DNA of 64,000 nt from positions 21,384,305 through 21,448,304 of the forward strand of contig NC_052488.1 of NCBI RefSeq assembly GCF_009730915.1. The letters are read 5' to 3'. A program made the translations under genes and the position numbers. Shown here piece after piece: positions 1 through 13,500 of this stretch (the stretch's first letter is position 1; each line of letters begins with the position of its first letter). The notes below the pieces were generated by a model. It worked only from the letters and a program-made list of their open reading frames with translations. It ran no database searches and was not told the DNA's origin. This DNA comes from Dioscorea cayenensis subsp. rotundata. Its lineage: Eukaryota; Streptophyta; Magnoliopsida; Dioscoreales; Dioscoreaceae.

Positions 1-1570
1 GAGACTTTGGGCAGGGGGAGAAAACTTCAGTCCCAAGGTTGGTGTCTCGGCGTGTGGGGTCAAAAAGCTTGGTCAGATTAACTTTTTTTTTTTTTTTTTG
101 GGAAATCTAATTAACTAATTTTGTTAAATATCTGATTTTATTTATATATCATAAAAGAAATAATTATTGAATTATTATTCTTTATTTATATACGGGCTTT
201 TTTTTTAATTCAATTAAGAGGCGAGAAGATGGAGCAAATGTTGTACTTCTTTTACACATTTTAAGATCCACGCTGTCAGCAAGTACTTCTGCAGCTTGCG
301 GTCCATGTCTGCAGAAGATGTTTCATACATATACGTATCTATATACAAACGAACCAAAACTTTGCTATTACTGTGTGTAAACATAAACTCATGAAGGAGC
401 ATACAGGTAATTTCAAGGTTTTTTTGGTAACTCTCAAAAGAAATTTATTATAAAATGGGGAAATTTAACTTGCCCACTATCTCACCTTTGTACATGGCTG
501 TTTTACATTCTGGGTTACCATCCATCAATAAGCTGAATAATCAACTTGACTAGGACAACCTAAACAATGAACAAATGGAGACACTCTAAAAGGCCAAATA
601 TTCAAAACGACAAAAATAAAAAAAAAATGGAACTAAATGACGAATCTATTTGATATCATTTCATCAACATCAAGAGAAAAATTCAATTTTAAAACTCAGT
701 CCTGACGATCGTGTATTCACGCCAAAAACTAAATTGCCGCGCATTTGAAACCCCTAAGTCAAATTGCAAGCATAAATCCTGCTCTGCACCATCAACCTGT
801 AAGAAAGCTCTGCAGATAATCTTAAAGCTATATCATGGCTGAAAAGAATACTCAGTCCAGTGACCTCAGTGTATGATAAAATATGGTACATGGCTAACCC
901 AGTCATAAACATTAAAAGAAACAAAAAGGGTTGCAGAACAGCCTAAAGTCATGCAGAAGCTATACAATGAGCGAGACGGATGATTATACAAAAATCCAGC
1001 ATGGCTTGTTCTCGAGTTTCTCAAGCCTGAATATTAGCCAATTGGTATGGAGGTGCGTCACTCATGTTGGTGTAACTCCATTTTGTATTCTGATGTTGTA
1101 TGATACGCAAAAACAAAACATGTCCAATGGCATCTTGAAATTAGCTGAAATAATTGAAAAGATTAGGAAACCTTTCACCTTGAACCTTGTTTGTGCAATC
1201 AATCTCTGGATAAGGTATGTCTACCAACGTCTGGTGAAATTGCTCATCATGAATATTGTGATGCTTGATCTAATTTTCAGTTACAAAAACCGGAAAACAT
1301 TGTGGGTGCACAAAGTTGAGGGTTCTTATAATAAAGGAACTTGGGCAGCACATCATCGAAGATTTTGCAAGCAACAAGCACACAGCTGTCTTGCCAACTC
1401 GGCACCAGGCATCGACACCAAGAGCTCAGGGACTTCAAAAACCATCAACAAAATACAGTAATAGGTTACTTTAAAGGCAACCTCGGAAGTATCCACATGA
1501 CAACCATTGTGAAGTCCGATGCTGATTCATTTTGAGTGCAAAAGGAGAAAAAGAGTTGGGCTTTATTCAC
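1..1570. other. 3' flank of the THO2 gene; no gene seen
   Basis: AT-rich sequence downstream of the THO2 stop codon (THO2 is read on the minus strand). The part next to 1571 is probably THO2 3' UTR. A plus-strand open frame at 931-1461 has no recognisable domain and lies antisense to the likely UTR. Bases 1-60 are more GC-rich and could be the edge of another unit, but I cannot name it. Confidence 0.5.
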
Positions 1571-4500
1571 TTATTTGCGGTGCTTCCTCTTTGCTTCAGC
1601 GCGTTGCCGCTTCTCTTCCTCCCACTCCCTTTCATGAATTCTGATTAATGCTGATTAAGGGCACAAATTTAAAAATACTCGCACACAAATAAGAAGATAA
1701 AGTTGTTTTTCAACCAACAAAGAGCACATTCAAATTAGTTTAAACAAGGGCACAAGCTAATATGCCTAAAAACCTTCCCAGCATGGAGCATATCTATAAA
1801 TTCTCACTCAAAACTTTTACCAATATTAGACAAGAAGATGCAATTTGCATAACTAACGAATTTCATACAACAATCTTATCTCACATTAAAGGTAATGAAA
1901 AGGAAACAGAAAAATTATAAAATTTGGTAGCTAAGGCTAAGATTAATAACAACTTAAATTAGCTTTGAAAAACATGCCTTCAGTTTATTCCAATGTGTTA
2001 ACACAAGTGCCAAATGAGATTTAGCTAGACTATGCAAAAGTAATATCCTCTATTCACATCCATATCATTGAGAAAAACAGCCAATATCCAAAAGTAAAGT
2101 ACAACATAAACAAAAGGTACAGTAATAAAGAATAAAATAAGGAAAAATATGGGTTTAGTTTTTTAAAACAACAGTTGAAGTACAACAACTAAAGGTACTT
2201 ACACTAGCAATAAAGTAAACAAGGCGGCAGTAATAGCATTCTAAACTCATTAGTGGTCTTCCTTTTTGGTATCCCAATAGTCGTTAATTGCTATGCCACT
2301 TGATTCACAGTATAAGACTGAAATGACAAGTGGCATCAAAAGACATTTGAAATTTTCTTATTAATGGGTCTTAAACAACAATACATTTTCAATTGTCAAT
2401 AAGTTCAACACCTAAAGAAATTGGTTTATATTGCATGCGGCACGCCTAGAATGACATCCAAAGCTGTGTGATACATTTGCAGTATACAAATAATATATAT
2501 AATGCATGCAGCACACCTAGATGACATCCAAAGTTGTGTCATGTATTTGTATTATGCATATAATTTATATAAATTTTCTTTCATTTCCTGAAATTCCACA
2601 CTTTCTGGTTATATGACTGAAATAACCAATCTTAATGCCCATGCATGCAGCATTGCCATGAATCAGAAGAGATTATAAATAAAGCTTCAGATAAACGATA
2701 GAAACCAAAGATCAAGGATACTGATCCGTGTCTCGACGGGAGATCTTGCCAGCAGATTCCTTCCCGTGCATCCTGGGAGTTTGATCATCAAAATAAGCTG
2801 TTCGATGCTGGACAATTCCTTTGCCTCGTTCCCTCCCCTCAAATGATTGAGAGGCACCAAGTGCAAGAGGTGGTTGTGACGGTTGGCCAATTGGTGAATA
2901 CTCTCCACCAGCTTCTGTTGACGTGTGTTCCCTTTTAAGCTTCCGCCGCTTGATAACTGCAACTGTCTCCAAATCATCCTTGATGATGCTTGCTTTATCT
3001 CTATCCCTTTCATCTACCTACGCATGATCAGAAAAATGACAAAAGGCCATTAAGGAGAAAATATAGTAAGTCCAGGTCAATAAAATCGATGTACTCCTTC
3101 CGAATTAATTTAAGCATTTGAGTTGCTAAATTAAAAGAAACTAACCATCGCGTGGTTATATAACATGATTCTTAAAATGTTTAAGCCATACAAACTCTTA
3201 AAATAGAAGGAAAACAAAGATAGAATTCGATATATAAATTTATATATAAACCTTAGATGTTTGAACATGAGAAAACTAGAGAGAATATCCAGACTCAGCA
3301 AGAGCAAAATAGTCACAAGGTAATTATATCAAAATTGATCCTACTTTACAAAAACTAAAAACTACTACATACAGGCGAAAACACGTTATTTGATAGCAGG
3401 ATAATTGAATGGATCAAATGTTTGATAAGACTGTACTATAAAAATCACACCATTGCAAAAGGGTAATATTAATCAAAATAAAAATACTTTGCATACCGTT
3501 ACCACACATTGCAAGAGAACAAATCAAAAGCTTTTTAAGTCCTCTCTTTCAAACAAAAATACACTGGATATGCACAAACAAAGGAAACTCCCAATTCACT
3601 CTTTTGTCCTTTTCTTTTTTGTGGTTAAAGCACGGGATTTAGTCTTGAACTAAGCCCTTTTGTTGGGCCCCTGAACTCAAAATGGGGACACTGTGGTCCC
3701 TATTCCAATAAAAGAACCAATCGAGGACCAAAGCATACTAATTCTCTTATTTCAGGAACTACCCATAAACTCTTTCTTAGTTCAGGGACTCTGGTCTTGA
3801 GGTCAAACAGCACATTTCACCAAAGATGGTTAATTTAGGTGCTGACCTTGAACTTTAAAAAAAAAAAAATCATACAAGCAATCAAGATTTAAAAGTTGAT
3901 GATGACATGACAACTATCTCAATTATTTTTCCCTAAATTTATAGACAAAAGCTAGTCACAAAATGGGTTCTTGACAGTTTTTCAGAAGACAAAATATAAC
4001 ATATGCACAAAGGTGTTTGGCAGTCATACTTTAAAACCTATTCATGTGATATACATTGAAGAAAATCAAATATTCTTATGGTATTGAAGCAAAGGTTGAG
4101 ATCGGCAACTTAAAGAACTGCAAATCAGCTGCATGAAATGCAAATTAAATAGTACACCAGCTTTTGACTTTTTACCATCCACTAGGATATGCTACATGGA
4201 TTACAAGTCATTATGGAGTCATGAACTGTCTGTATAATCATAATTGTCTAAATTAGTGCAAAACAAAGAAAACGCCAAGCAAATACCTTGAAAGAAGCTG
4301 TCTCACGTTCATCACGCTTCCTTTCTCGCAAATCATCATCTCTCCTCCGTTTTGGATCATCTTGAGAAGCTAAAATGTTTTCTTCTGAGCGTCTACGTTC
4401 TTTTTCATCATGTCTAGGGGACAACCTCTGCACATGCCTGGTGTTACTAGTCCTTCTATCAGTTTCTTCATCTCTTCGATTGCTGCCAACAGATTGAGGA

Positions 4501-7500
4501 ACAAAACTAGGAGGCAATGGTGGTGGTGGAGGTAAACTTTGGCCATGGAAGCGCTCATCTACATGTGACTTATCCATAGATGCCTCACCATGTCGAGGTT
4601 TCACCCTATCATCTTTATTTCTGTCATCTCTAGATTTATCAACTAACCTATCAAGGTTCCTATCTGTTCCTCTCTCTGATACTCTTTCAACAGAATGTTC
4701 CCTTCCATGTCTTTCCACTGATCGATCTCTTGATTTCTCAACAATATCTTCACCAAGGTTTTTATCTGCACGATCCAATTTTTCTCTATGGTCTTTCTCA
4801 TATCTTTCAGTGAGTTTTCCCTTCGGTTTGTCCAAAAGTTTTTCCACAGATCTGTTTGAGTTATATTCTTCTGTTCCATTCCTTTCATGATCTGCAGAAT
4901 GAGACTTGTCAATTCGCAGGTCAGCACCTCGTTCTTTATCAGATGAACGAATTTCTGAGGGATTGCCATCTTTTCCTTCAGCCTCTCCCTTCCTACGCTT
5001 ATTCAACCTGTCTTGCTCTTCACCTGAAGCAATTCTTTTTTGTTGTTTAGTGGAAGGATCATCAGAGAGAGGAGAATGAGAAGCCATTTGTTCAGCAATT
5101 TTAGGAGATCCCCTATCCTTCTTTAATGAACTGCCATGCACATCAACAGTTGTTCTCGTGGAGGATGTTGATAAATTTCCAGATGCTGCAATTAGGTTTG
5201 AATTGGTAGGAGCTGAAGAAGACACTGGATGCCCACCTTGCCTATTTTCAGATGAATGAGCCGATAAATCTCCATCAGAAAGAAACTTGGTTGGAAACTC
5301 TACCACTCATCTTGCCAGTTTTACCATCTTCCTTCACAAGCTCCTGCTTCAGTTGCTTTCCAGTGGAACCATGAACTGAACGCTTCAATTGAGCTTTTGT
5401 CTGTCGAAAAGTAACAATTACGTAACATAAACCTGTTTAATAATGTCGTACATAACATAACTTTCCAGACCATAGCAGGAAGCAGGTAGCATGCCACAAT
5501 CAAATTGTGTCCGGAGCTACTATGCAGAGGTATGTCTAGTGTAAAAGGTGTCATATGCCAAACAAACTACTAAATTTACTCTCAAGAATTTTACTCCAGG
5601 ATCAGCACACGGTAAACAAAAATAAGCAAAGTAAACATTATGCCATCTGCTGTCCTATTTCCCAGATGCAAGGCATATTTAAGAGTGCAAATAAACTGGC
5701 ATACCCTGAGCCCGGGAAAAAACCACCTCGCTCTTTTGATATAAGTCACTCTAGGGAAGATCTAATCAAAATTCAATCCCAATCCTTGTGCCTAAATCAA
5801 GTTTTCGGGCACAGATCCCAAAGAGTAAGTCATTTTATGTTGATTCAAGCCAATATTATTCAAGATGTGAATAAGCTTATTCAAGGTTCAGCTCACAAGA
5901 TAGCAAATAAGAATACCCATAGTCCTTGTGAAGTTTTCAATCACCTAACAGTCCCTGATTTTTTTTTTAAAATTCTCAAAATATCCATGAATTTTAAATT
6001 ATTTAAATTTTTTTATCCAAAAAAGGTGTAAATTACTAAATATGCTCTCCAGCACACCACCCCAGGCGACCACTCTGCCTTCCCATCCACACCAACACTT
6101 GCCTCTCTCTTCCTTCCTCCCATCACACCACCACCTTTCTTCCTTCCCCCACCATCATCCTCATCACCTTATCTTATCGTCCATACGAAACCAACCCACC
6201 CCCTTCCTTCTTTCTCCGTGCACCACTGACAAGCCCTCACTTCCCCTTGTTACTCCATGCCCACCTGCCATCCCCACCCTCCTTGCCCCACACCAAAACT
6301 GCCACTCAACAGCCTCCGTCACTGCACCACTACCACCACCTCCCTGCCCACACATCACCACCCTCCTCCATGACAGCATCATGGCAGCAGCACAATATAT
6401 AGGGTTCAGTTTGTGGTGGGGATGGTGTTGAAGGTAATTTTGGAAATTCGCAATTTAAAAAAAAAAATAAATTATGTGTAAGTTATAAAACAATATATTT
6501 TAACAATGAAGGATTAGAAAGCAAAAAAGTGAACTACAGAACTACATGATCAAATTGTAATGGTCAGGTACTAATAACTAATTTACCTTATGCAAAAGGT
6601 CAACTTCATGCATACCACAAGATGGGCCAGGCCACCAACAGGCAACAACTACTAAAATAATTAAAATCACAGAATCAATTGAAATATTCTAAGACATGAA
6701 AGAAATGCACTATATATAGATATTCAAAAGCGTTCAGATGTAACCAACAATATCATTTGATTTACAAAATATCAATAGTATACTACTGTGTGCACTAGTT
6801 TGCCAACAGTTATCTACCTAGGGCATGATGATTTCTATAGAAGCAGATGGTAATCATAGAAAGCTTGGGCAAACTAAAGCTGAAATAAAAATTTCATCGT
6901 GGAAGTCATAATTCCGCACATAAAAACAAACAATAAATAACCATGACAAAATCAAATAGCAAAAAATGTATTAGGAATACCTCAGACTCAGACTTGGAAG
7001 AAACTTTCAATGAAGCATCCTCCAATGAGGCTTTAGCGACTTCATCTGAATTTTTAACAACAGAAGCCTTAGAAGTGCCAGATGGTATGCTTGAATTAGG
7101 CATGCCACCTTCTGATCCATTAGCTGCACCTCTTGTCTTTTGCTGTATCGAATCAGATTTCATAGCAGTCCCATTTTCTGGTCGGTCTGATCTTCCATCT
7201 ACAGATTTTGCGCGTACACTTTGATTTCCTGCCGTTACATTCCTTGTTCCTGATGTCTCGTTTTGAGAGACACCAAGAATTGAACCATTTGAAGAATTAC
7301 CCAAGTTTCCAGCCAGAGACTTTGCAGTTGTTGCTGGCCTTATATCAACATGGCCCATACTGAACTCCTCATCAGAAACCCATGAGCTCTGCTTTTTACA
7401 GCAGAAAAATAAGCATTGTAAGGACAACTAAAGCAAGAAAGAGTAATAATTATGAATCTTGTGATGATTTCACAAAATCAATTTCTCATTGACAAAGTTC

Positions 7501-10500
7501 GGGAAGACAGTTGCTACATGAATGGCAGCATTTAACTAAGCCCTGAAGAAAATTGAACAACTTAAACTAACCTTGCGAGCGGCCAAAGCTGCAGATACAC
7601 CTGTTGCTAAAACTTTCAGGTCCTCCCTCTCATCAGACTTTATTTTAACCACCTAATGAGTATTAAACATTAGTGTCACATTCCCATTAGTGGGCCAAGA
7701 ACCATCAAGATAACACCAGAAAGTTATAATTGCATTTACCCGTTTTTCTAGGTTAAGCCCACTCTTTCGAGTAACAGGAAATACGCTAGAAATCTTTGTA
7801 AGCACAATAAGGGCATTCCTAATTTCCATGTATTCAGCCGATTCCAAGCACTGTATGAGCAATCTGGTGAGTTTCCCACTCCACTTATAGTGCATCTTGC
7901 AAAGAAGATAGTCAAAGTCAGACTCTTGCTCAATTCAAAAGAAGTAAGATTGACACCTGAGAGAAGATTGTTATATATTTTGAAAAACAAAGGCAAGCAA
8001 AATAACAGCTTCTATAAGTTCTGCCACCAAATACAGCAATGAAAAGCAACAGACTGGCTCATTTTCAAGCAAAAAAATAAAAAAAGGTATGTGATAAAGG
8101 AAACTAATTCATTTACTGAAATACCAATTAATGGGAGAGAGATGAGAAGGAAGCACAAGAGAAAACTGGAGTTCAGAAGAAAAATTTTAAGTGCTTAATG
8201 GGGTAGGCATCTGATGAACTAATCTCAAGCCTTGGGGTCTAGAACATTTTGCGGGTGAAAACATCACAGTAAAACTATGTCACCAAGCCAAGCTCTGACG
8301 ATTGGCAATCTCAACCCAATGTTAGATCAACTATCACAGACATATTTTACTATTTCAAACTACAAATGTTTCCTTCGACTATTTTTCTCATTTTCAATTT
8401 TCATAGAATCATAACACGCTCATAAATACTTCACCATTTTAAAGCTTTATCATATTAGACCGATCAAAGAAATAAGTACAGATATAGGCATATATGGCTC
8501 CTTCTATAATTTTTTTCTGAACTTCCAACAAAGAAGCTACCAATATGAAAAATCGATTAAGTTATTAACCCACAACTCTGAGACACGAGTCAAATATATA
8601 AAGTACAGCTCATCAAACAAACAAAACTGAAAAAGCAAAGTTGCACTGCTTTTAGCCAGTCTTGGACAACAATCCCATAAAAATATTTTCAGATTATTGA
8701 TCATTGATCATAAAGAACAAAAAACAACAAAGAATAGAAGGCAGAAATCTACTACGAAAACAATAAACTAATCAGATAAAAGAGAGCACATAGAAATGGC
8801 ACACATGTCAATTCTGTACTTTGCCATCCACTACGAAATAAAAACTGACTAAATAAAATTAAAAACAACTTCTCAAAATGAGACAGCATTCCAAGCATAT
8901 TAACTATGGCTCATCTAACATTTACTCTATAGGAGAATAATAAATGAAAGCATGTAAAGCAAAAGGGATTGCCAAGATTAATAATATTAAATTTGCATTG
9001 ACATGCATATAATTCAATTTTCCAAATATCACAGCAGGATAAGTAGTGTAAAAGAATAATGCATTTAAGATGATTCAAAGTGAAGCATATATCCAAAATA
9101 ATGTTAACAATGAGTAGTAATCAATGCACACATTTCAAAGTTATAAAAAAAAGAAGAGCATACTCTCACAAACTGGCCAAACGTTACACGTTGGCTGTTA
9201 GGTAATTTGATATAAACAGCAAAGCCAGGCATGTTTCCACACTCTCGTTCATAAATCGACTCATCACTCTGTAAAGGGAAGAAAACACAAACGCCTGAGT
9301 CATATAACAAAATCGTTAATAGAATTCTTCATTTAGAAAATTGAACCATCTCATTGTATCTTATCGTAACAATTAACACACCTTCCAATGGTATGCCATC
9401 TTTAAAGTTTCATATAAAAATCTACCCAGCCTGCCAGCCTCATATTCAGTGCAGGAACAGATCATGGGTTGGATGGTCTTGCAGATAAGAACATCAATAT
9501 GATTGGCTGTGTTGAAAAAAGGTGTGCCAAGGGAATGTAGAGTATGCACAAACATTGCACAGTAAACAGCATCTGTCATGCTGAAAACACAACGAGGAAA
9601 AATGCATCGCTGAAAGAACTCCATGTTAGTCTTTGATGTATCGAGACAGTTACAAAGCCATTTGTCCTTCTCACGACTAAGCCTTTGGCGTACCAATGTG
9701 ACATGTTGTTCATGCTTCTGACGCTCACTGATTAATCTATCCAATAAATCTTGAATCCTTTCTTTATCCTTTTTACGTTTTGTTATTGCCATGTTTGAGT
9801 TGTCCGACAACTCTTCCAAGGCTTTAATGGCAGCATGTTGCTTGTCAATCTCAGATTCATAACGGTTTCTGGGAATATAGATGTCATAAAGGGTAAGCCC
9901 CCAAAATGTAGCATAAAGATCAGGGGAGATACTAATCCATGCTTTCTGAGGCAGCAATGACTGAATTGTAGTAAGGAGATCAGACCACCTGCAGAAGATG
10001 AAAGTGTACCAAAATATTAACTCATTTCAACCATTAAGTATAAATTTAGGAAAACATGTGACTCAGAAGTCATTAGCTGGATGAGCATTAACACAAGCAC
10101 AGAAGGTATTGAACAATAAAAACAAATAGTCACATATTTTAGAAATTTAAAAATCTACAACACATAAAGGAAGGGATTATAATATCAGCAGTGATTAAGA
10201 AACTTACATCATAGGCTTCCAAGGTGGACCAAGATCCAAAACCATATCATTGGATAAACCTAACGGTTCAGATCCATCACCTAAATTTGGACTATTTGGT
10301 TCATCAGGGGTGTCAACTGGCCAGAAAACTTCAGCTCCACCGTTTGAGCATTTGAACATCCTCATTACAGGTCGATAGATTCAAGAAAGCCACCTGGATT
10401 ACAGTTGCAGAATTGACTGACCTTAGCTAATCAAAATAGCAAAGCTATAATTGGTAGAAACATACAAGTGATAGAAAAGTTCTAAGTGGGAGGTTGTTGC

Positions 10501-13500
10501 TAACAATGAGAAAAGACATGAAGAACGGAAGATTATTCTTGAATAATACGGAAGTATAAGAAGACAAATGAATAAACAGACAAATATTCAATACCTCCTC
10601 ATCGAAGGTCAAAAGTCCAGAATTACATTCGATAACAAGCATAAATCAAAGCTAGATGCATATATAGGAAGATACAGATTTATTAAACACAAACATCATC
10701 ATCATCATCATCATCATCAACAACAACAACAACAACAACAATAGAGACTTATTATTCAACACAAACATCATAATTTCTTCTTTGACCAGTTAATTGAAGT
10801 GTCAGTTTAGAAAATTCAAAGGAAAACAAGGAAAGTCCAAGAAAATCAACAGTAGCAGAAAAGGCATGAACTTGAAGAATAATTGAGCATGGCAAGTACA
10901 TTGTATTACCTCAGGATCAAGGTGATACTTGTGAATGAGATCCTCTAATGGTGGTATGAGTTTAGCATAATTTATAGTGGGTGTTACTGCACTGCAGAGA
11001 AAGTCTACATACTGCAGAAGTGTGCCATGACACCTGTCAAACTGCTCACTGACCATTTTGATATACGGTGCATCTGCATTTACAACAACCCTGGATAGAA
11101 AAGCAAGATGTCAATAGCAATATGCACCAACAATTATACTAGAGCATGGAGCATAGTATGATGACACGCTAGGAGAAAGAGAGATGATGCATTTATGTCT
11201 AGATTTCACTAATAACAATAAACTCATCTCACATAGATCGATGCTGGCCAATAAGTAGCAAAAGCGGAACAGCAAGATCAGGCCCATCATTCGGAAGTAA
11301 TGAGTCTCTTAGCCTATTTGTTGATTTACTCAATGCCTGGAAAAGAGCACCCATACGGTTATATAGAAGGTATATATGTTTGAAGAGAGAAAAAGATTGG
11401 ACAATAAAAGTATGGTAAGGGCTGAAGTTCCAACAGCATACACATGACTTATGCTTCAAGGATTCACTGCTGAACTCAAGGAAGAGAAACGAAGCAACAA
11501 ATATAATATGATTTTAGCAATATATGTATATACAAACAATCCAATGCAAATGTGAATAATGTACAGCCATTAAAAAATTTTCTTCTGGAAATTTTTTTAT
11601 TTTTTATTTTTTAGTTAAATGATGCACCCTACTCTAGAAAAGTAAATAAAAACTTAATGCAAAGAATGAAGCTAATTAGTTTCACGCTTACACTTTTTTA
11701 AAAGATTTAAAAGCTCTCAATCAAAATCATCATAGAAAGCGATGCCTCAAGTCTATATGAAATGCCATGCATTTAGCCAAAAAGGGGACGTCATAATTTC
11801 TGGATCATAAATCAAGCCAATGAACAAAAGGCAATAATGGAAGGAATATCACAATACAAATAAAAGAGCTCGATGAAAAACATGGCCGGATAAACTTTAA
11901 GGGTTATTATCATCATTGTTAAACAGACAAATAAAAAGATAAGAATAGACTAGAAATTGCACACAAGTCCAAGACGTATAAAGAAAGTGCAAAAATAAAA
12001 TTTTGTAAAATTGTAGTGTAGCAGTGGGTATAAAAAATTTAAAAGGTTTACACTGGTGAAACTCTATACAACTTCTGATTGGCAGACGATGCATGTTAAA
12101 GAGTTGATGGTGCTAACTTGTCCACATTTCTCACCAAAAAAAAAAAAGGAATTTGTCAACCATATATCGTTATTTAATTGAGGGAAAACCAGAATAACAA
12201 ACTAGGTGGACCAATATTAGCACCATTTTTAAGAAACAACTTCATCACAAGAAATTAGAAACAAAAAGAGTATAGCTTCATAAATCAAACTAAATGTTTA
12301 TAATTATTATTTGTATAATGTAGCCTTCTAGGCATCATCAAAATCCAGAGTGAAAAGACAGCCAGTTAAAAACATGTCCAGAATGTTAATTTGATAGAAT
12401 GGCGGAGATTGTAAGGGCCTCCAAATGTATCCACATAATCAAGCATGGCCCGATGACGTTGAAAACATTTAGCACCTAAAATGACAACATCACAGTTTTA
12501 TATGATAGCAGCAACAAAAAAAAATATAACCAAGCTCATATAACTACCTATCACCCATCTAAAAGCCAACATCTGCATTACATTCTTAGAAATGTTTGAC
12601 AAGTTTTGGAAAGACTTCACTGGTCATAATGCATAATAAAAACTTAAGTATGGCCAAACAAAACATAATTTTATTAGTGGATAACAACACAAAAATCTTG
12701 ATAAGACAATAGTTTGCTTGAAGAAGACCCATAGTATCAAGTACTAACTTTTCCAGGCCATGGGATAGAACTATTGAGTTAAAAAATATATAAGATAAAT
12801 ACATTTAGTATTTCTTTAAATAGAGTTTCTTAATAGAAGTATGATTTACATGTGCAGGGGAAAAATAAGAACAACATGCCTATTAGTATCCAAAATATTC
12901 ACATGCACACAAAAAGAGGAAAAGAAAAACCTCTGCTAAATAAGAACAAGAAAGCTAAAAGTGTTGACCAGCATCTATTTTATTATGCAAATGCCAAGCA
13001 AATTAACACAATTTAGTAACTAAACGAATGCTATTAAAAACATAAGTGCAATATCAGGAAACCGAAGGTACACCTCTAAAAATTAGAGTCAAATTCTCTA
13101 ATTTTTAAAGTATTCAGACAGCAAAATGCAAAAAATATGACGATAGGAAATTCTGCCTAATAAAAACAGGTATGATCTGAAAACCTACAACTGATATGAT
13201 ACACATGAAAAATCTACAAATAATCATTCAAATTGCGAAACAAAATTATCCAATCATCATCAATCTGTAACATAAATGACCGAATAGAATAGAAAGGAAA
13301 AAACATGGGAACACACTTGTGTACCTTATTATTTCTAACAATTCCAAACAGAGTAGCTTGATACCGCAAAGTTTCACTTCCTGCCATTGCATCCAGTTGA
13401 TCCTCAGTCACATTCTCAGTGAAATGGATGTTTGCCATTTGCTGAATGAGCTCCTGTACCGACCAGACAACCATGAATAATGATCCAAGAAAAAATACAT

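Noticed and set aside
931..1461. 176-codon plus-strand open frame
   Set aside because: It lies antisense to the THO2 3' UTR, has no domain and no ordinary protein composition signal.
5282..5330. A mini-intron to explain the THO2 exon 30 frame change
   Set aside because: Available GT and AG sites are only about 25 bases apart, too short for a plant intron.
6042..6431. 129-codon Pro/Ser/His-rich plus-strand frame
   Set aside because: Explained by the C-rich low-complexity intron island; stop codons are rare there by composition.
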